Assembly: GCF_002443255.2 (NCBI RefSeq)
Contig: NW_019211455.1
Coordinates: 3,219,223-3,283,222 of the forward strand
Reading direction: 5' to 3'
DNA: 64,000 bases
Source of the DNA: Varroa destructor
Lineage: Eukaryota > Arthropoda > Arachnida > Mesostigmata > Varroidae
The notes below the pieces were generated by a model that saw only the letters and a program-made list of their open reading frames with translations, ran no database searches and was not told the DNA's origin. Below, piece by piece: positions 35,956 to 48,969 of this stretch; position 1 is the stretch's first letter; each line of letters opens with the position of its first letter. Both the position numbers and the translations under genes were made by a program.

Positions 35956-36110
35956 CGAAGCCAGCACAGCCACCGGACGGTTTGAAGGACTACGTCCTGT
36001 GCGGAGTTTTCGGCTTAGCCTCGAGCCACCTGTGAACGCCGAGCGCTCGCACACGGAATTCCTATTTCGGACGGAAAAGAGATCTTTAGACAGTACGAAG
36101 TTCCGCTGGA
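35956..36110 (-). CDS. Possible internal exon, basic Ser/Arg-rich
   Basis: A GATTGCTAG acceptor (AG at 36112-36111) opens 155 bp that begin with two bases of a split codon and continue for 51 codons. The frame reads VQRNFVLSKDLFSVRNRN, then a basic serine-rich region (SRKLRTGRSPSNRP), to the donor TTCG|GTAAAT (GT at 35955). The composition suggests a flexible cytoplasmic or nuclear segment. It joins in phase to the possible exon at 35616-35332. No upstream exon was found. The call rests on frame, splice sites and composition only. Confidence 0.3.
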
Positions 36111-36149
36111 CTAGCAATCGAATAACTGGCGCATTACTTATGTGGGTGG

Positions 36150-37800
36150 CATGAATCGAAAACGAAAAGCTTTTTGAAACTTACTAACTGTAAGGTTTTT
36201 CCTGTGTCTACTAATGGATGAGTGCAGAAGCTTTGTTAATTGACACTACTCTATAGGACTACTTTATGTGCGGTGTGAGTTACACCGTTGACGTACAACA
36301 AACGAGAAACAACTACATCAAAAAATAAATATAATAACAGAAGCAGCAATACCATTTCATGCGTGGGGGCTTTGTTTTCATGCCTACTTCTGATTATATC
36401 TATTTTTGCCAACTACATTTCAAATGTTGAATAGTAGAACTTACATTTGAATTTTCCTCTACCCATATGTGATCTTTTTCGGCACTGAATGACATCAATC
36501 GTATGACCATATCTACCAGACCGCCCGCATCTTTTGCATATCGCACTACAGCGTGACTTCATTAATGAGGTGTAGACAGTATGGAAGAAATGACAGGATT
36601 TTTTACTTCTGTATACATTTTAACGTGAACCTATTTTTCCCCTGAACCCCCTAGCAGCTGCTTGTACTTGGCGACCTTATAATGCTGTCATACGGAAACG
36701 TCATTCGATTAAGATCGGGCATAGTAGTAAGATAGTGGTGAAAGCACCGTCAAGATAACAATAAGACACCGTTATTCATTTTGGTACGAATGTTTTATCA
36801 TCGTTATCATAGGCGTCATCTTGTTCAAAGATAGATCGCCGTTCAAACTATATTGTTGATTGACGTTCACGCGTTTTAGCTCCTACACAGCAGCTGATTT
36901 GTGACTCCGTAACACCTCTTACTGCTGACTAGGAGTTCCTGTGTAGTACTAATATATATTAGCAATCCAAATTTCACATAGCCTCACATTCATCAGAGTA
37001 TCAGAACTTTAACAGCTAAATACATAGCGTTAGTGGGGAAAAAGGAGTGGACAAATATTAGAGATAGAATGACCAGTCGGTCAGTACGATTCTGATATCT
37101 AAGATCCTCTTGAAGATCGCACCCCACGAGGATAAGGGAACAGCGATTTAGGCGAAGATCAAGGCGGCGAAAAAAGTTTCGTACGGTAAGAACATACGTT
37201 CTCGAGTTCGGGAACTGTTGAAGCGTTAGTTGACTCAATCAAACACCGATGCGAATTAAACTGAAGTCGCGTGCCGATGCTCATAGATACGTATATATCA
37301 ACATTGCTTTGTATAATCTCAATGGAGCGTTAGTTCGATGGAAACACGACTCAATGCGTCTTCATAAGTTCACGTAAAGGTCCCATTCGCCATTAACAGA
37401 GATTGGTAATGTATTCACAGGTTCGTTGCCACCTCTACTTAATATGCACGTCCATAAAAATATATACAGCTGTATATAAAAGTGATATGTAAAAGCTATA
37501 TATGAAAGTTTAATGTAAAAATCGGGGTTTTAGTTTGAAGAAAAACACAGTTTTGCTGCTCATGTGGTTACCGACCAGATTCGCTAGGTCTCGATGTTGA
37601 TGACTATATGTTTCCTATTTCTTGCTAAGCGGTTGTTGGCAGACTAAACACATTAGGTAGGAATAAAAATATGACGCCGTTAGGCGCTGTTATTAATGCA
37701 ATGGATTCTTACTCGTCTCTCATTCTTGATGCAAAAAATAATATGAAAAAAAGCATGGTCTCAAGATAGGCACTAAGGCAAAGGACAGGGTGACCTCATT
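36150..37800. other. No supported gene
   Basis: AT-rich DNA. It includes an exact 18-bp palindrome, TATATACAGCTGTATATA, at 37461-37478. An 81-codon minus frame at 37238-36993 follows a possible CTTCAACAG acceptor but has no recognisable content. Confidence 0.45.
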
Positions 37801-37835
37801 AACTCATTCCTTTCACATCTGTCAAAGCAGCCTTA

Positions 37836-38057
37836 TTAAAAACCTTTGAGGTACACGCATACAATTGCATACGCCATTGTCGCTCCAACTATAAGAAAGG
37901 CATAAGACATTCTTTGACTTTGTCTTGGTTTAGAATTTTTTCGAAGTTGGACTGTCTCTCTATCGGTAGATCTAGTGCGATCATTTAATAGTCGATTAGC
38001 TAAACTCATTTGAACAATTAGCCTAAATAAAAACATCTCCAAATCACACACTCTCAT
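37836..38057 (-). CDS. Possible small tail-anchored membrane protein
   Basis: An ATG at 38057 opens 73 codons ending at TAA. Residues 1-48 are polar and basic, including LANRLLNDRTRSTDRE and RKNSKPRQSQR. Residues about 50-68 (SYAFLIVGATMAYAIVCVYL) form one membrane segment, followed by KGF at the very end. This is the architecture of a tail-anchored protein or of the last exon of a SNARE-like or mitochondrial small membrane protein. No family was recognised. A second ATG at residue 17 is an alternative start. The codons are AT-rich, as is the surrounding DNA, and there is no homologue or polyadenylation evidence. Confidence 0.3.
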   Translation of the reverse strand: MRVCDLEMFLFRLIVQMSLANRLLNDRTRSTDRETVQLRKNSKPRQSQRMSYAFLIVGATMAYAIVCVYLKGF

Positions 38058-38171
38058 CTATTACATGCTGTGAATTTCAGCGGCAACACTGCATTTGAGA
38101 AAACAAATTAGAGTTAATAATGTACGGTATTCGAATTAAGCACATGCTACATCTCTTGAATATAAAGCACG

Positions 38172-38195
38172 AACAACAACAACAACAACAACAAC
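38172..38195 (+). repeat. (AAC)8 microsatellite
   Basis: Eight uninterrupted AAC units. Confidence 0.95.
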
Positions 38196-38199
38196 TGCG

Positions 38200-41100
38200 T
38201 CAATGACACAGCGTCCTTTCTAAGCTACGCACCGAAGCCATCACGTGTCATGGATCATATACCGTGCAGTCGATAACATGCACGTTCTCCCGTGCACTTT
38301 AAGACAGTCTCCGTTTTCCTGGAGGAGGGACACTTCGGTTAGTCAATTCCTGTGGACTGTAGGCAAAGCAAGAACAGCAGTAATCTTTGAACTTCCGCAG
38401 CAAGGCGATCACCCTCGCTATTCTCGATAGGAAGGTTTCGTGCTATTCCCCTTGTGTCCTTTTGCTCCTGAATTCCGCTTCCTTGTTTTAACGTAGGCTA
38501 AATACAAATGAAGAAGCTATTCAGCAAACCAAGTGCATAGCGTCTCTAACTTCTGGCCATGCATTAAGACGCCCGTTCTTAGAAGAGCCACTGGTGTCCC
38601 TATTTCAAGAATACGACGATGCATTAAACGGTTACCACGGTCGTCAGTAAAATAACGCGCGAGTAGATGAAACGGGCAAGAACGACTACGAAAAGAAGGC
38701 ATCTTTCAGTATCAATGCAAACGAGTTCGATAGTTGCATGAGAATGGCACGCAACAAGCGAAAACATTCATTCAATGGTTAGTCATGCGACCTGCTCTGT
38801 GATTTGGCCATTTTCTTTGCTCTCTGTGAGAAAGAACACACAAAATTCGAAAACTATAGCTATCGCTGCGGAACAGACCGGAACAGATATCGTAACGAAT
38901 AAAAAGGGCAACGTCGACAGAGGATACGTATAGACGGGAGTGAGCTACGGCGGAAAAGAGAAGAGTCCTGTTTTGGAGAAAACGTGGCCTGTGTAGTTTT
39001 ACGTAGCCGACGAACTTCAATCGGAGTGAGTTATTATGGTTATCTCATTTTCTGATTACAAGTGATGTTACTATTATTTACATTTAGTCGAAGCAGCCTT
39101 AGATCAACCCTTTGCAGAACGATGACAGCCAGCAGAGGATGACTGGATGAAATTTCGATGAGAAGCCCATTGTCCATATACATGCTTTTCGAACTAACGC
39201 CAGTCGGAAGATTCGTGTCGACCGCAATCGGTGGTTCCCTGATCTGTACTAGCCGGCTGATGAGTGGCCTTGGTCCGGTACGGCTCAGCTATAGAATCGC
39301 CACAGGAACAACAGGTTACTATAGTGCTGTCGCTGGTTTCGGCCTAGTTACTAACGACCTAACCAATACGGCATTAATTTATGGTTCAGCCGCATGCTCA
39401 GTGTGTACAATTGTACAATAATTCTAGCAAATGCCACTCAACGCTCCTCGCCTATTCGACGGATCCGATAATGTCAGACCGGTGCGATAGGATAAACGAC
39501 ATCGTTGTTACGTAACAGCGCTGATTTAACAACGGCTTATCTCGCCGATACTCAGTTGCAGAGCCGATCACAGGAAACGCCCGCAGATAACCGCAGATCA
39601 GAGACTCTGAAGTAACGTACATAGATCTGTCTATCAAGCTTATTAGTTATTCACTAATTATGGTGGCGTGGTGGTGGGCAAGCTTTGTTAAATTCAAACG
39701 CACTGTTTATCATTGTAGTGTTTTTTTTTTTTTTTTTTTTTTCGCTAAAACCAGTAAATAAAGCACACGTTTACGTATACAGACGTTCGATAAAGATTTG
39801 TTTTTTTTTTTTAGATAAGCAAACATTTTTTTAATATTCCAACAATAGTCGTGAGTTGTTTACCTTTGTTGGATTTGGAAAAAAAATCGTTGTTCGAAAC
39901 AAATGTCAAAGCTGACGGGGACTGAGAGAATTCTGAGTGGAAGCATGTAATTGATAGTGCATTTTCAGTAGTAACAGAAACAATAGACAATGTCACCTAG
40001 CACACCAAATACCCTGTATAAGGACCGCTCCCACACTGTTACTGCTTTCATCATCATCAGAATTATCTTCAACATCGAGTATTTGCGATGGCCGTAGTCC
40101 AGAACGACTCATAGATCGGATGCTGGTGCATAAGGTTGCATTCGTTTAATATCTGTACACGTTGATTTCCCACCACAGTTTGACAGGCTGAAATAAGGAC
40201 ACAACAACGACTGCCGGATCGATGATATTTCTATTTTCAGTGGACAACGGCAGCTAACAACCTTTTGTTAGTGGGATACGACGTCTCAAGACAGACCACC
40301 CCATAGCGCACTGTCATCTACAGCAACACGCAACATATAACATTCATCTAATACCGTGCAATACTTATAAAGCATAAGCCAGTTACCAGATAATGCAATA
40401 AATAGAAAAATCTCCATTTCGTCGGAGGTCTTTGGTGTTTTACTGGCTACATATTGGTTCAGCGAATGGAATCTGTTCATATCTTAATCATATTCTAGGC
40501 CAAGTACAAGTTTACGCACAACTAATATGTATTTTATGTTCAGATGAATGTAAACGATGCCCTCAACCGAGATACATAAAGAAGAGTTCTAAGCTTAGCG
40601 ATAACATCTACATAGAAGACATTTTATGTATACATATATAATTATTTGATACATATATATTAGACAGACAATCTGGAGCCAGCCAGACAATCTTATCCTA
40701 CACTTTTCGTATCGTAGAGGGAATGAACTTTAGGTAAGCCTACGGTATTTATACTGTAGTCCTTTTTCGCAGTTTTTTTGCAGTACTTCCCCATCGGTCT
40801 CGCGATCTCGGAACGACCGTCGCGTTCCTCTGATATAGCAGATACAATACTACCTTTGTGAAGCTATCTACTAGCTACAGTAGTCTCCTACATTTACATC
40901 TACATCTATTTTTCATTGGCAGTTTTCAGTTACCAGGTAAACGTAGCGCAATATACCGACTTTGTTCCTTCCTATCAACGTTCCTTATCTAAGTGATAAC
41001 GCTGCAAGCAGACAAATAATGGCTCCGGCAAATCCTTGTAACCTGCAAGTCATTTTTCCTATGTGACCGTCGAATGATGTTATTTGTGAGAGTCGTTAGG

Positions 41101-42600
41101 CCCTGTTCGGAGTCACTTAGGCTAAAGCCCTCGGCTTTAATTTCCTCGGCTCTGAATCTTTGTCACACCAGTCTCTTTACGACATGATTTTACTGTTAGG
41201 GCCTTTTTATAACTCTTTATGTAGCTTTATCTGTTTTCATAGAAAATCAGTTTGATTCATCGGACGCCTCTGTTGCGGGCGTTGCCAATCCGAATTTTTC
41301 CGGAAGTTTCAGTCCTGCGTATCTGTTCCGGTGGACATGTGCTTTTCTTCCAACGTAATCTATAATTTACATTTGATGTGCAATAATCTATTTACGGTAT
41401 GCTAAATAATGGTTCCGCATTTCACGTTCGGTACTACCGTTATGCACTGCTTCAGATGACCGTTCTTTTCTAGCGCGAGGCGATGTCTCTGCCCGGTTTC
41501 CATGGTGTATAATTATATCTTTATCTATTAGTTCTACTGTTTATACGCGTATGGCCGCGTAACGTTAGACTAGGTTGAACTAATGCAGTTTGTTACATTT
41601 AGGTTTTTATGATGTGGCTCGTTTTGAACAGCCAGTAATTTTGCGGCACCGTTTGCCTGCCAATCAACATGCGATGGTATTATCGTATTAGTTGCTATGT
41701 GGAACGCCAAACAATTTCTGCGTACATTTATAACCCTCAACCTCTTTGGCAGCAGCAGTAACAACGACGATACGAATAACGCCAGCTATAGGAGACCGAT
41801 GATTATGAAAATTGGTTGGACCTATGTTAGCACCGAGGAGCCAGTAGCATAGAGGGCTTGCTGCTCATCGCCCTCCTGCCAGACCTGGCTTCGTGACCTA
41901 CTTACCAGCTGGCGGTTACTAACAAACACCGTTAGCATTGGCCTTCTTCGGGGGTATAACGTATGACGCCTGTGCCACTATGTACATATTATGCGTACAC
42001 ATACATTTATCATACGGAAGTTTGTTGCATTGTTTTGCAAAAACTGTTTTCGCACAGCTTGTTGTTTGTTAGGTTTTACGCGCGAAACTGCGTCAGCACC
42101 GAGTTCAACGGATGACAACGTCCGCCGGCAACACGAGGCGAACGTGCGTATTCCAGGACCCGCCAATGCCTGTAGCCAGCCAGCCAGCCAGCAAACACGT
42201 TGCCACTAGACCGACCCAAGGCGATTTACTGTTGAACTTATTCTCTAACTTTCGCGCGCAAGTTCATGTCCTCTTCTGCATCATTCATGCCTCTGCGCAT
42301 TAACAAATTTATAGCTCGCGCACGAATTTCTCGGTGCGGAAATGCTTTTACAGAGTTCATATTCTATCGCTTCTGGCTTTTATGACTTGGGGATGAATAC
42401 GGACGAAACCTTGCATTACAGGAAGGACTTCGTCGAAAGTATATTGACTCGAACACGCAAGACAGGCTTTTGATAGCAGCCTCACTAATGCTCCAATAAT
42501 CATCGAAACATTCTCGTAATACAGCTTACCTATTGTTATCTGCATCTAGTAGCAAGCCAGTTAGGCCTTCAATAGCTCGCAAGGTCGTTCTTTACTCGCA
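38200..42600. other. No supported gene
   Basis: Short frames only, plus T22 (39721-39742) and T12 (39801-39812) tracts. GC content rises from about 42050 toward the candidate exon at 42675. A short AGCC tandem lies at about 42172-42191. Confidence 0.45.
39721..39742 (+). repeat. T22 homopolymer
   Basis: Twenty-two T after a G. Read on the minus strand it is an A tail, but no retroelement sequence was recognised beside it. Confidence 0.95.
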
Positions 42601-42674
42601 CGTGCCAAGCTACAACCTTCCCTTCGTTTTAGCACTGCGATACAGGTTCTAACCGAATCAGCCTAACCGCATAG

Positions 42675-42917
42675 ACTCCATACATTATTTTGCGACATCG
42701 ATCGTCGCTAAAACTCGATGCACGCGTGGATAGCGAAGCCGGAAGGCAGCCGTTAAAATACAGTTCAAGAAGACCGCGAGGGAAGCGTACCCTGGGGGTT
42801 TGTCGACGCACCAGCGGCGGCGGGGGCGGCGACTACTGCGCCAACAGCAACAACATCAGTGACAACTGGTCGTTGCAGGACGTGTGCTATGATATACAGT
42901 TGCCGCCACGTAGTTGA
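42675..42917 (+). CDS. Possible terminal exon with Gly-rich segment
   Basis: From an acceptor AACCGCATAG (AG at 42673-42674) 80 codons are open to a TGA at 42915-42917. The first part is basic (YSSRRPRGKRTLG). A short glycine run and a polar, well-mixed end follow (DYCANSNNISDNWSLQDVCY). The second half favours C- and G-ending codons and differs from the AT-rich flanks. No family was recognised. Glycine here comes partly from a GGC repeat, and an overlapping frame is also open. The pyrimidine tract is weak. Confidence 0.3.
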   Translation, partial: TPYIILRHRSSLKLDARVDSEAGRQPLKYSSRRPRGKRTLGVCRRTSGGGGGDYCANSNNISDNWSLQDVCYDIQLPPRS

Positions 42918-42999
42918 TGGACAACACCCGCCGCAATGCCGATGGCGGCAGGCTATAAATAGAAACGTATGTTTCTGTTATTTTGACAGGTGTTGTGTT

Positions 43000-45900
43000 G
43001 TGTCAGGAGGGGCGTCTGAGGTAGGACCCGCAAGAATCCGATTGGGCTAAGGCCGTCATGGAAGTCGTACAGATGGTTGAGTTATGCCTGCACTTAATTG
43101 CTCGAATCGCACTTAATTATCATCATACTCCTAACACACCTAGAACTTTAGAATAGGCTTAATATACGTACACTGGTATTACTCTGCGTTTGATTGAATT
43201 GTCGGTGAATATATTTGCGATAGAGAAGTCGTTCGATAAGTGCAAGGTATACAAAGAAGTTCGTTGGCTCAATACATCGTTATTGTTTAATGAAGCAATA
43301 GGTAAGCTCAATGAAGAATTTTACGTTGACAAGTGAATACCATGAACACGAAGATTATTTGAAGTTCGCGAGTCTGATGTTTGTGATAATAAAATATTAG
43401 ACCGAAATATAGAAGAAAGAAAACGAAGCCAAAAAAATGTTATGTACAGTTGAGGATTTTCAGTAAAAGCGGCAGTGAAGTGAGTAGGGCCTTCTGCCGC
43501 TTGATAGTCCTTTGCGTCGTGTTCATCTACTGCCACTCTAGCATATTGACTAAGCTACCTATCTTACATAGTAATCACTAAGAGTCAAGTAAAAAATACT
43601 ATAAAAATACGTAGTTTTCTATACGCTTTTGTATATATAACCTTTATTTTCGTCCCAGTTTCGCTCATTAAGCCGAGAAGGACGTTTCGTTCTCAGGGGG
43701 AGTGACAGGCTTCTGCCTTGGACCGTGTACTCAACAGTGTTTTTTAGCTTTTTTTTTTACAGCAAAACCCGTTTTCCTACAAACTTTCGATGGCATCGGC
43801 GAAAAGAGATGCTGTGCGATGCGGTACAGTAGGCTCAATCTGAAGGCGTCGCTGTGTCTAGCCAGGGGTGAGAGGGGCTACAATGGCCGTGCCCCGGTCG
43901 CATCCTCTAAGCGATCGTACAGAGAGGTCCTGCTGCTTCCCACACAAACGCACAGACACAATCCGTGAACGAGCGGTTGGTCCCATTCCTTACAGGATTC
44001 GTTACTCTGTTCACAGTGTCTTCTGCAAGTGCCTTATCGTTGCTGAAGCATTCTCGCCGTGGGGCGCGGTCCAGCGATACTGCACACCAGCCTTTACAAC
44101 CCAGGAGCTTCAAGTGACTGCCGCTGGTCATAGCAGGAGTTCTCTTGCACCCTGTTTCATGCCTTCCTTTGGAGGCATCATTTAAAGGCGATGTAGAGAC
44201 CTCTAAAGCCACCTCAGTCAGATAGTTTCATCCCGTTTAATGGAAACAGCATAGCATGACGCACCTCTACAGCACCTCAATGGGAATGTGGCGAACTCTG
44301 GCGCTCTTCGCTTTCCCTGGATAATTCTAGCAGAGAATTACGGGATCATGTATCCATCTACTATTAGTACACTGCAGGGACAGTCGGATCTCGCGGACAT
44401 GACGAGTCGTGCCCGCTTGGTTCCATGGGTACCAAATAGAGTCTGGCTCACGCATTGACACGCAGGCATATATTAACATACATATTAAACAAACGACTTC
44501 GGTTAATACACCTTTACACACAGTCAACGTATCGTTAGGTGTAGACAAGCTCAGTTGATCTAGGGTGAGAATTATAGGGAAAAAAAATCGTTTATTGCCC
44601 CCTAATTCGCCCGTCCAAAAGCTTCTGCCAGCTTTACCTCCCAGGCTTCGTTTAGCATTATAGACGAATTTACTTAACGCTGCTGTCCTGTAAAACGTCA
44701 GCCTGAGGACCAGCATAAGAGAAACGTCGATTTGCTCGGTGGTCCTTCTCTAGGCCTGAATCGAATTAGAAATGGGGTTCCGGACCCGGAAATGCAGACG
44801 TTGAGCACTACGGCAAGGTTATTTACTTTAACGGTCGGCAACGATGACTAAGCTATTTACTTCCTTTGTGCTCTGCTCTTCTCCCTCTATGTACACACGT
44901 GGCCATAATCCGAGCGATGTAGTTCCATCGTGTGACGTCGGCACTGATATGCCTTTCTCTAGATGGGTAAGTTTTCTGAAAAAAAACTAATGCGCACATT
45001 AACTATGGCGCTCGTGGCTGCTGCTTATTACACGGGTATTTTTCAACAGACAGAAAGTAGTATTTCGAAAGCTTGAACTTCACTAGACCTCAAGGTAATA
45101 TATTCAGTCTTCTTTGTTTACAGCTGTAAGATCTTTGAAAATCCAAGCAGAGCATTTGCGGGTGTCCATGTGTCATTTGTGAGCTCTAGCGTTAATACAA
45201 TTATCATCACCGACCTATTTTCCTTTCATAGTTTCTTTGTAGTATTTAGTTATCTTCGCCTCTATTTAGATTCGAATACTGCAGTCGCTTTTACCAATTT
45301 AATTAAGTTTAATACCTCTAGGATGACTTTAAAAATTATTTACTTTAGGAAATTTCTTAAAGTAATTTTGCATATTATGGTTTACAATTTTCTCTTTACA
45401 AAAATTCCCTTTCTCCCACTTCCCAGTTCCTAGTTACGTAAACAGATGCATGCACCACATTAAGGTAGTAGTCGTCGTCGTCGATCCGCAAAACCATTGA
45501 AGCTCTCTCTATGGGTTGCTCAAACAAAATTCGCTGACAGTTGCTCCACAATAAGGGATTTTTGGGTAGCGGTCAAATACAGTGTTGTTTGCTTTTGCCC
45601 GTAAATATTTAGGACGATGCAAATTCGTCTGCTTTATTAGCGTTACGTCAATAGGGGCAGCCCTGCTGAAGCAGCAGCAGCAGCAGCAGCAGTAGTGCCA
45701 CAAACAACAAATGGTGCGCTCAATGTCCGCCGGATACTTGGCATGCGCAAACAGTTTATTAAGTGTTTGCGCAGCTCCTTCTACCACGCTCGACAACAAC
45801 ACTTTTTAACATCGCTACGGGAGACTCCGGTAAACTAAGCAGCTCAAATTGCTGATGGTAAAACCTCTGCAGCGAAAAAGCTATTTTGTCCTCCTCATCA

Positions 45901-48480
45901 ACAGCATCGTCTTCGTCGGCCACCTCTTCATTGGTCAGGCAAATGTCAACGCCATTAGCAACACACCCCAGACGTGCTTGACAATTGTCACACCATACAA
46001 CTGTTTCTCTCAGCTATAAGGCCCACCGTCTTATTTTTTGGTTGAGAGGAAGGGAAAACTATAAAAATAAAAAAAAAAAAAAAAAACAGACGGATCTATC
46101 TGTCTTTGTCGTCACCGGAAACCGTTACAATAACAGTTGCCACACCATTTACGTTGGTTGCAAAAGAAATGAGAAAAGAAGATTAAGAAGGGAGCATTTG
46201 AAAAAAAAACATGGGGAGTCCAGCCAAATGTCCCCACTTGAGAGATCGGGTCATTATTTTCGTCATCGTGAAAATCAGAACCGTGATGAAGATGTCGCCA
46301 ATGTAATTCACCGACCGCCGCCCCATGACGGGTTCAGCGCATCGTGTGATATGGATGTTCCTTGCGTTTAGAGTGTTTGTCGGCTCTTGCTTGCGATAGG
46401 CTCTCTCTGCAACTCTTTGAATAATGGGCCATAGGGGAGGCAGCCAATACTTTTCGGTACCGTAGGCGGGTCGATGGAGACACATAAAGGTGGAGGCAAA
46501 TTTTGCGGTCTAGTAACGACCGTATGATACTTGCACAGGTTGTACAATAGTTATATTAGTGGTAAACCGAACGAGAGTAATCCACAAAACAGTCTCTGTT
46601 CAGCGGCTGTGGCTGGGTTATGAGAACAGACTGACTACCGACAAAAAACGATATGGAATGAATTCATCGAGTGACGTTGGCTATCACCTTTTTTGGCAGA
46701 CGTTTGATACCTGTAACGATGCCCACACATGTTGTGCATATGTATAGGAATGCATTGTTTCTGTCTGGTTGGGCGGTCTCGTGTTTACATCTATATGTCT
46801 TTGGTCTTAGTTGTTATGCTTGCATGCTTTCCGAAAGAGGAACGGGGATCCGAGTAAAAAAAGGTAGACGTAATAATTTAAAACTGCATCAAATGATAGC
46901 TACAGTTAATCATTACACCGTTGTCTTGATAAAAATACGTGAGGTTGAAGTAGCAGGCGCAATGTAACCTACCATTCATAAAATCTGCAATCGCTACCAG
47001 TCATAGGATATCACTGGACAGCGGGTCGCTTGAACTCATTCTGCTTAAGTAGCCGGCTATCTAAAATAGAACACCAATGGATTACAAAGCTGCTAGCACT
47101 TTGGTTCTTTTTTTTTTTTTTTTATAGCTCTATGACTCGCGGCAGAGCCACTAGCAACGACTATTGGCATGCATCATTACCAACCGTGGCTTCGTGCACA
47201 CCGGCTACCTCCGAATCGACCAGGTGCTAAAGTTAATTCTTATGGCCTATTGCCGTTGTATAAAATTAGGCCTTAGCCACTAACCAACCTAATGATCAAA
47301 TCTGCTGACTGAATGCCACAGTATGGCGTCGTGCAGGCTGTTCGTCCTTCGCCTACGACCCAAACACTTTTTTACATCTAAAATGCTAAATAAACGTTTT
47401 TCCAAGGCGGCAAAACTATACTTCGGCTTGCAATAGGGCATTTTATCAGACCATATAAGGTCTTTTGGGAAACTCGAACTCATTTAAGATTTCTGGAAAG
47501 CTCAGTGTAGGAATCTATTGCTTTGTATGAACAGCCAAATTACGTGTTGCCATTATACTGAAGCATAGGATGTGGCATGCAGTTTTGTGCTCTGCAACAC
47601 GCATATACCTCTTTGCATGTCTAGTTTAGACTGGATCCTTGCATACTGTCACCAACCACTTGTATGGAGTCCTCATTAATCCTATCAGCAAAAAGCCGCC
47701 TAATATAGGAGAAAGGAGAACACATGGCTATCTCACTGACGAGCTGTATTTAGAGCTGTTCGACTGTGTTTAAAGTGATATTTCGTCTTGCGATAGAATT
47801 TAGTAACGTTACTAGATACCGACGTTCTTAATACACTCCTCTCCACGCAAAGGGACTTTACGCAGGTAAGCCACTCTGTTACGATCTTCACCAATGGTGA
47901 ATCTTGGATATTTTATACTGTGTAGGCAAAATGCTGAGGTTCGTATTGCATACATCTAAAAGAGGCATTTTCTACTTCAATCGATATAGTATAAATGCCA
48001 AATTTAGTAACAAGCTATTCCGTTGTCATGATAATCTTAGTAGTTATACGCAAAACAACTTAGTAATTGTACGTATACATTTGCTAATCACTACTAATAC
48101 TTCCCATCGCACACAATCGTCACCTAACACCTAATCTTCACTCTCAGAACTCAATCAACTAATACGTTTAACAAATCGAACGTACTTAATATAAACACAA
48201 TCTACAATACGATGTGTCTAAATCCAGCTCGACTGATAATAAACAGAATTACAAGCTTCCCTCTATTTGAAGAAGATCCTCCTAGAGCTGAATTTCACTA
48301 ATGCGTTTTCCTTTACCCGAAAACAATGGGAAAAAACTTCTTACCCCTGCTTGTTATTATGCGTTGTTTATATGACAGTGTCTGAACAAATAAACAATGA
48401 AACATGTGTATTGGATATGCCAGTCTCGTTCATGACAGCCGTAATTACTACTCACAATCTCATCATTGTTTGCCGCGATT
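43000..48480. other. No supported gene
   Basis: A GC-richer patch at 43700-44250 keeps about 100 codons open on both strands, as GC-rich DNA does. There are homopolymers (A18 at 46069-46086, T16 at 47108-47123) and a GCA tract at 45671-45692. The 128-codon frame at 45985-46371 reads through the A18 tract and is discounted. Confidence 0.45.
45671..45692 (+). repeat. (GCA)7 microsatellite
   Basis: Seven GCA units. On the minus strand this reads as a cysteine run within an open frame, most likely a repeat artefact. Confidence 0.9.
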
Positions 48481-48496
48481 ACATCTTCATTTCAAG

Positions 48497-48816
48497 GCCT
48501 AAACCATTCATTAGCCAAGTTAGAAACGGTTTCTCTTCAATACGTGCACACCGGATGTGGCTCAAATATGCTGCCTATGAAAAATTCCACCGGAATTTCG
48601 TTTTATGCTGATATCAGGCCGAAGGCCCTAAGAGTGATCGAAACGATTGAAGTACACACGGACTATATGACTACTAGCCAATATCATGCTACTATACCAC
48701 GCGCGCAAAACTCAACTGTAAGCCAGCATGGATGCCGTATAAATATACAGGCACGCCGCAATTTACCGATTAATGTTTTAAAAGAGATGCCATCAATTGT
48801 GCACAGATTGCTTTGA
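48497..48816 (+). CDS. Possible terminal exon, unknown protein
   Basis: A pyrimidine-containing acceptor (ACATCTTCATTTCAAG) is followed by about 106 codons ending at TGA 48814-48816. The product is balanced and protein-like, for example LETVSLQYVHTGCGSNM and RPKALRVIETIEVHTDY, with just two cysteines. A consensus AATAAA lies near 48978, about 160 bp past the stop, as expected for a short 3' UTR. The overlapping plus frame (48267-48611) and the antisense frame (49063-48770) are also long, so this could be chance. No family was recognised and no upstream exon was found. Confidence 0.3.
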
Positions 48817-48969
48817 ATGCCTTTGCCGTTGCATTGACACACTGTATACGAAGGGCAAATGTTGTTGACGGCGGACGAGTTGAGACGAGGTACGCTGGTT
48901 GCATTGGAAGTGATGCCCCAAACTGAGGAACACAGTCGACTTCTCTGAAACTTGTACCATTGCCAACAA

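Noticed and set aside
43868..44185. 100-codon plus frame with an ATG at 43883 in good context
   Set aside because: An equally long antisense frame overlaps it in GC-rich DNA, and nothing is recognisable in either.
44327..44716. 129-codon minus frame
   Set aside because: A short look for transposase or enzyme motifs found none; there is no clear start or acceptor.
45985..46371. 128-codon plus frame
   Set aside because: It passes through an A18 tract read as lysines.
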